The notes under the pieces were generated by a model. It saw only the letters and a program-made list of their open reading frames with translations, searched no databases and had not been told where the DNA came from. This document shows, in pieces, positions 10,414 to 11,325 of a stretch of DNA of 11,325 nt; within the stretch, counting starts at the first letter, position 1, and each line of letters starts with the position of its first letter. This DNA comes from JACVRW01 sp035705985 (lineage in GTDB: Bacteria; Actinomycetota; Thermoleophilia; Solirubrobacterales; Thermoleophilaceae): positions 1-11,325 of the forward strand of contig DASSVP010000097.1 of assembly GCA_035705985.1 (NCBI GenBank). Direction: 5' to 3'. Both the position numbers and the translations under genes were made by a program.

Positions 10414-11325
10414 ATGATCGAGTTCCAGACTCCACAGATTTCCGCCGAGAAGGTCGAGGACAACCGCGGCACCTTCACGATCGAGCCGCTGGACCGCGGC
10501 TTCGGCTACACGTTCGGCAACTCGCTGCGCCGAGTGCTGCTGTCGTCGCTGGCCGGCGCCGCCGTCACGAGCGTGCGGATCGAGGGCGTCGCGCACGAGT
10601 TCTCGACGATCAACGGCGTCAAGGAGGACGTGACGGACATCGTCCTCAACCTCAAGGAGATCGTCTGCCGCATGCACTCCGATGCGGCCGAGATCGAGGC
10701 ACCGCTCGTCGTGACCGGCCCGGGTGACATCACCGCTGGCGACATCGACCTGCCCTCCGGGGTGGAGATCCTCAACCCCGACGTGCGCATCGCCACGCTC
10801 GAGAAGAAGACCAAGCTCGAGATGTACCTGACGATCGGCCACGGCCGCGGCTACTCGCCGGCGGAGGACAACAAGACGCCGGACCAGCCGATCGGCGTGA
10901 TCCCCATCGATTCGATCTTCTCGCCCGTGAAGCGCGTGGCGTACTCGGTCGACTCGGCGCGTGTCGGCCAGAAGACCGACTACGACAAGCTCACGATGGA
11001 CATCGAGACCGACGGGTCGCTGGACCCGCAGGCCGCGCTGCGCGAGGCCGCGGAGATCCTCATCAAGTACCTGGCGATCTTCACGGTCGCCGACCGCGTC
11101 GAGGCCCTGCGCGACCAGGGCGCCGCGCTGGTGGCCGGGGCCGACGGCCTCGCCGCCAACGGCACGGGCGGCGACGGTGTCGCCAACAACGGCCTCGACG
11201 AGATCCTGATCGAGGAGCTCGAACTGGGCGTCCGCTCCTACAACTGCCTGAAGCGGGCCGGGGTGCAGACCGTCGGCGACCTGGTGCGCAAGTCGCGCTC
11301 GGAGCTGAACGCGATCCCGAACTTC
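10414..11325 (+). CDS. rpoA: DNA-directed RNA polymerase subunit alpha (3' partial)
   Basis: Alpha dimerises to scaffold assembly of the beta and beta' subunits, and its C-terminal domain contacts UP elements and activators. The frame is open to the window edge, giving 304 residues; typical length is about 310-340, so only the last part is missing. The N-terminal domain shows LDRGFGYTFGNSLRRVLLSS (residues about 27-46), HEFSTINGVKEDVTDIVLNL and NPDVRIATL. The last part of this domain has SPVKRVAYSVDSARVGQKTD, then YDKLTMDIETDGS and ALREAAEILIKYL. A Gly/Ala/Asn-rich linker occupies about 236-260. The C-terminal domain then begins (LDEILIEELELGVRSYNCLK), retaining the DNA-contacting Arg, Asn and Lys of VRS-NCLK at 274, 277 and 280. 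The ATG has AAGGAAG about eleven bases upstream. Confidence 0.98.
   Translation, partial: MIEFQTPQISAEKVEDNRGTFTIEPLDRGFGYTFGNSLRRVLLSSLAGAAVTSVRIEGVAHEFSTINGVKEDVTDIVLNLKEIVCRMHSDAAEIEAPLVVTGPGDITAGDIDLPSGVEILNPDVRIATLEKKTKLEMYLTIGHGRGYSPAEDNKTPDQPIGVIPIDSIFSPVKRVAYSVDSARVGQKTDYDKLTMDIETDGSLDPQAALREAAEILIKYLAIFTVADRVEALRDQGAALVAGADGLAANGTGGDGVANNGLDEILIEELELGVRSYNCLKRAGVQTVGDLVRKSRSELNAIPNF

Noticed and set aside
1..11325. A novel multi-gene system, mobile element, defence island or CRISPR array
   Set aside because: Every gene-length frame is assigned to the conserved rplP-rpoA array, the gene order is nearly canonical, and there are no transposase, integrase or spaced-repeat signals.

Overview
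This window is one uninterrupted stretch of the bacterial ribosomal-protein 'superoperon', read entirely on the + strand: the end of the S10 operon, the complete spc operon, and the alpha operon up to the RNA polymerase alpha gene. The DNA is very GC-rich, with G or C at almost every third codon position and five GTG starts. S14, S4 and L36 are all zinc-binding (Cys-type) forms. Together with Ala/Pro/Glu-rich tails on several ribosomal proteins, this points to a high-GC actinobacterium. I lean towards the Thermoleophilia/Solirubrobacterales side, but that placement is inference.

Layout: rplP (L16, 5' truncated by the window edge), rpmC (L29), rpsQ (S17, with a very long N-terminal extension); rplN (L14), rplX (L24), rplE (L5, with an acidic C-terminal tail), rpsN (zinc S14), rpsH (S8), a 166-bp spacer, rplF (L6), rplR (L18), rpsE (S5, with a Glu-Thr-Pro repeat tail), rpmD (L30), rplO (L15), secY, adk, map; then rpmJ (L36), rpsM (S13), rpsK (S11), rpsD (S4) and rpoA (alpha subunit, 3' truncated by the window edge). 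I see no RNA gene, insertion sequence, CRISPR array or reverse-strand gene.

Most junctions are zero-gap or overlap by 1, 4 or 8 bases, so translational coupling is likely throughout. Only five spacers exceed 25 bp: 1514-1563, 3645-3810, 4695-4763, 8747-8810 and 10347-10413. Three of them hold something worth a look: a 16-codon frame that exactly fills the rpsQ-rplN gap, paired structures plus a small frame before rplF, and a GC-rich hairpin before rpoA. None looks like a classical terminator with a T-tract, so read-through from L16 to RpoA is plausible.

The genes build both ribosomal subunits. SecY adds the membrane translocon, adenylate kinase the ADP supply, and methionine aminopeptidase the N-terminal Met trimming, while RpoA is the scaffold of RNA polymerase. 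No undescribed multi-gene system is visible. The unusual points are charged low-complexity extensions on S17, L5 and S5, the absence of infA from its usual slot after map, an adenylate kinase with an incomplete zinc site in its LID, and possible RNA structures at three junctions.
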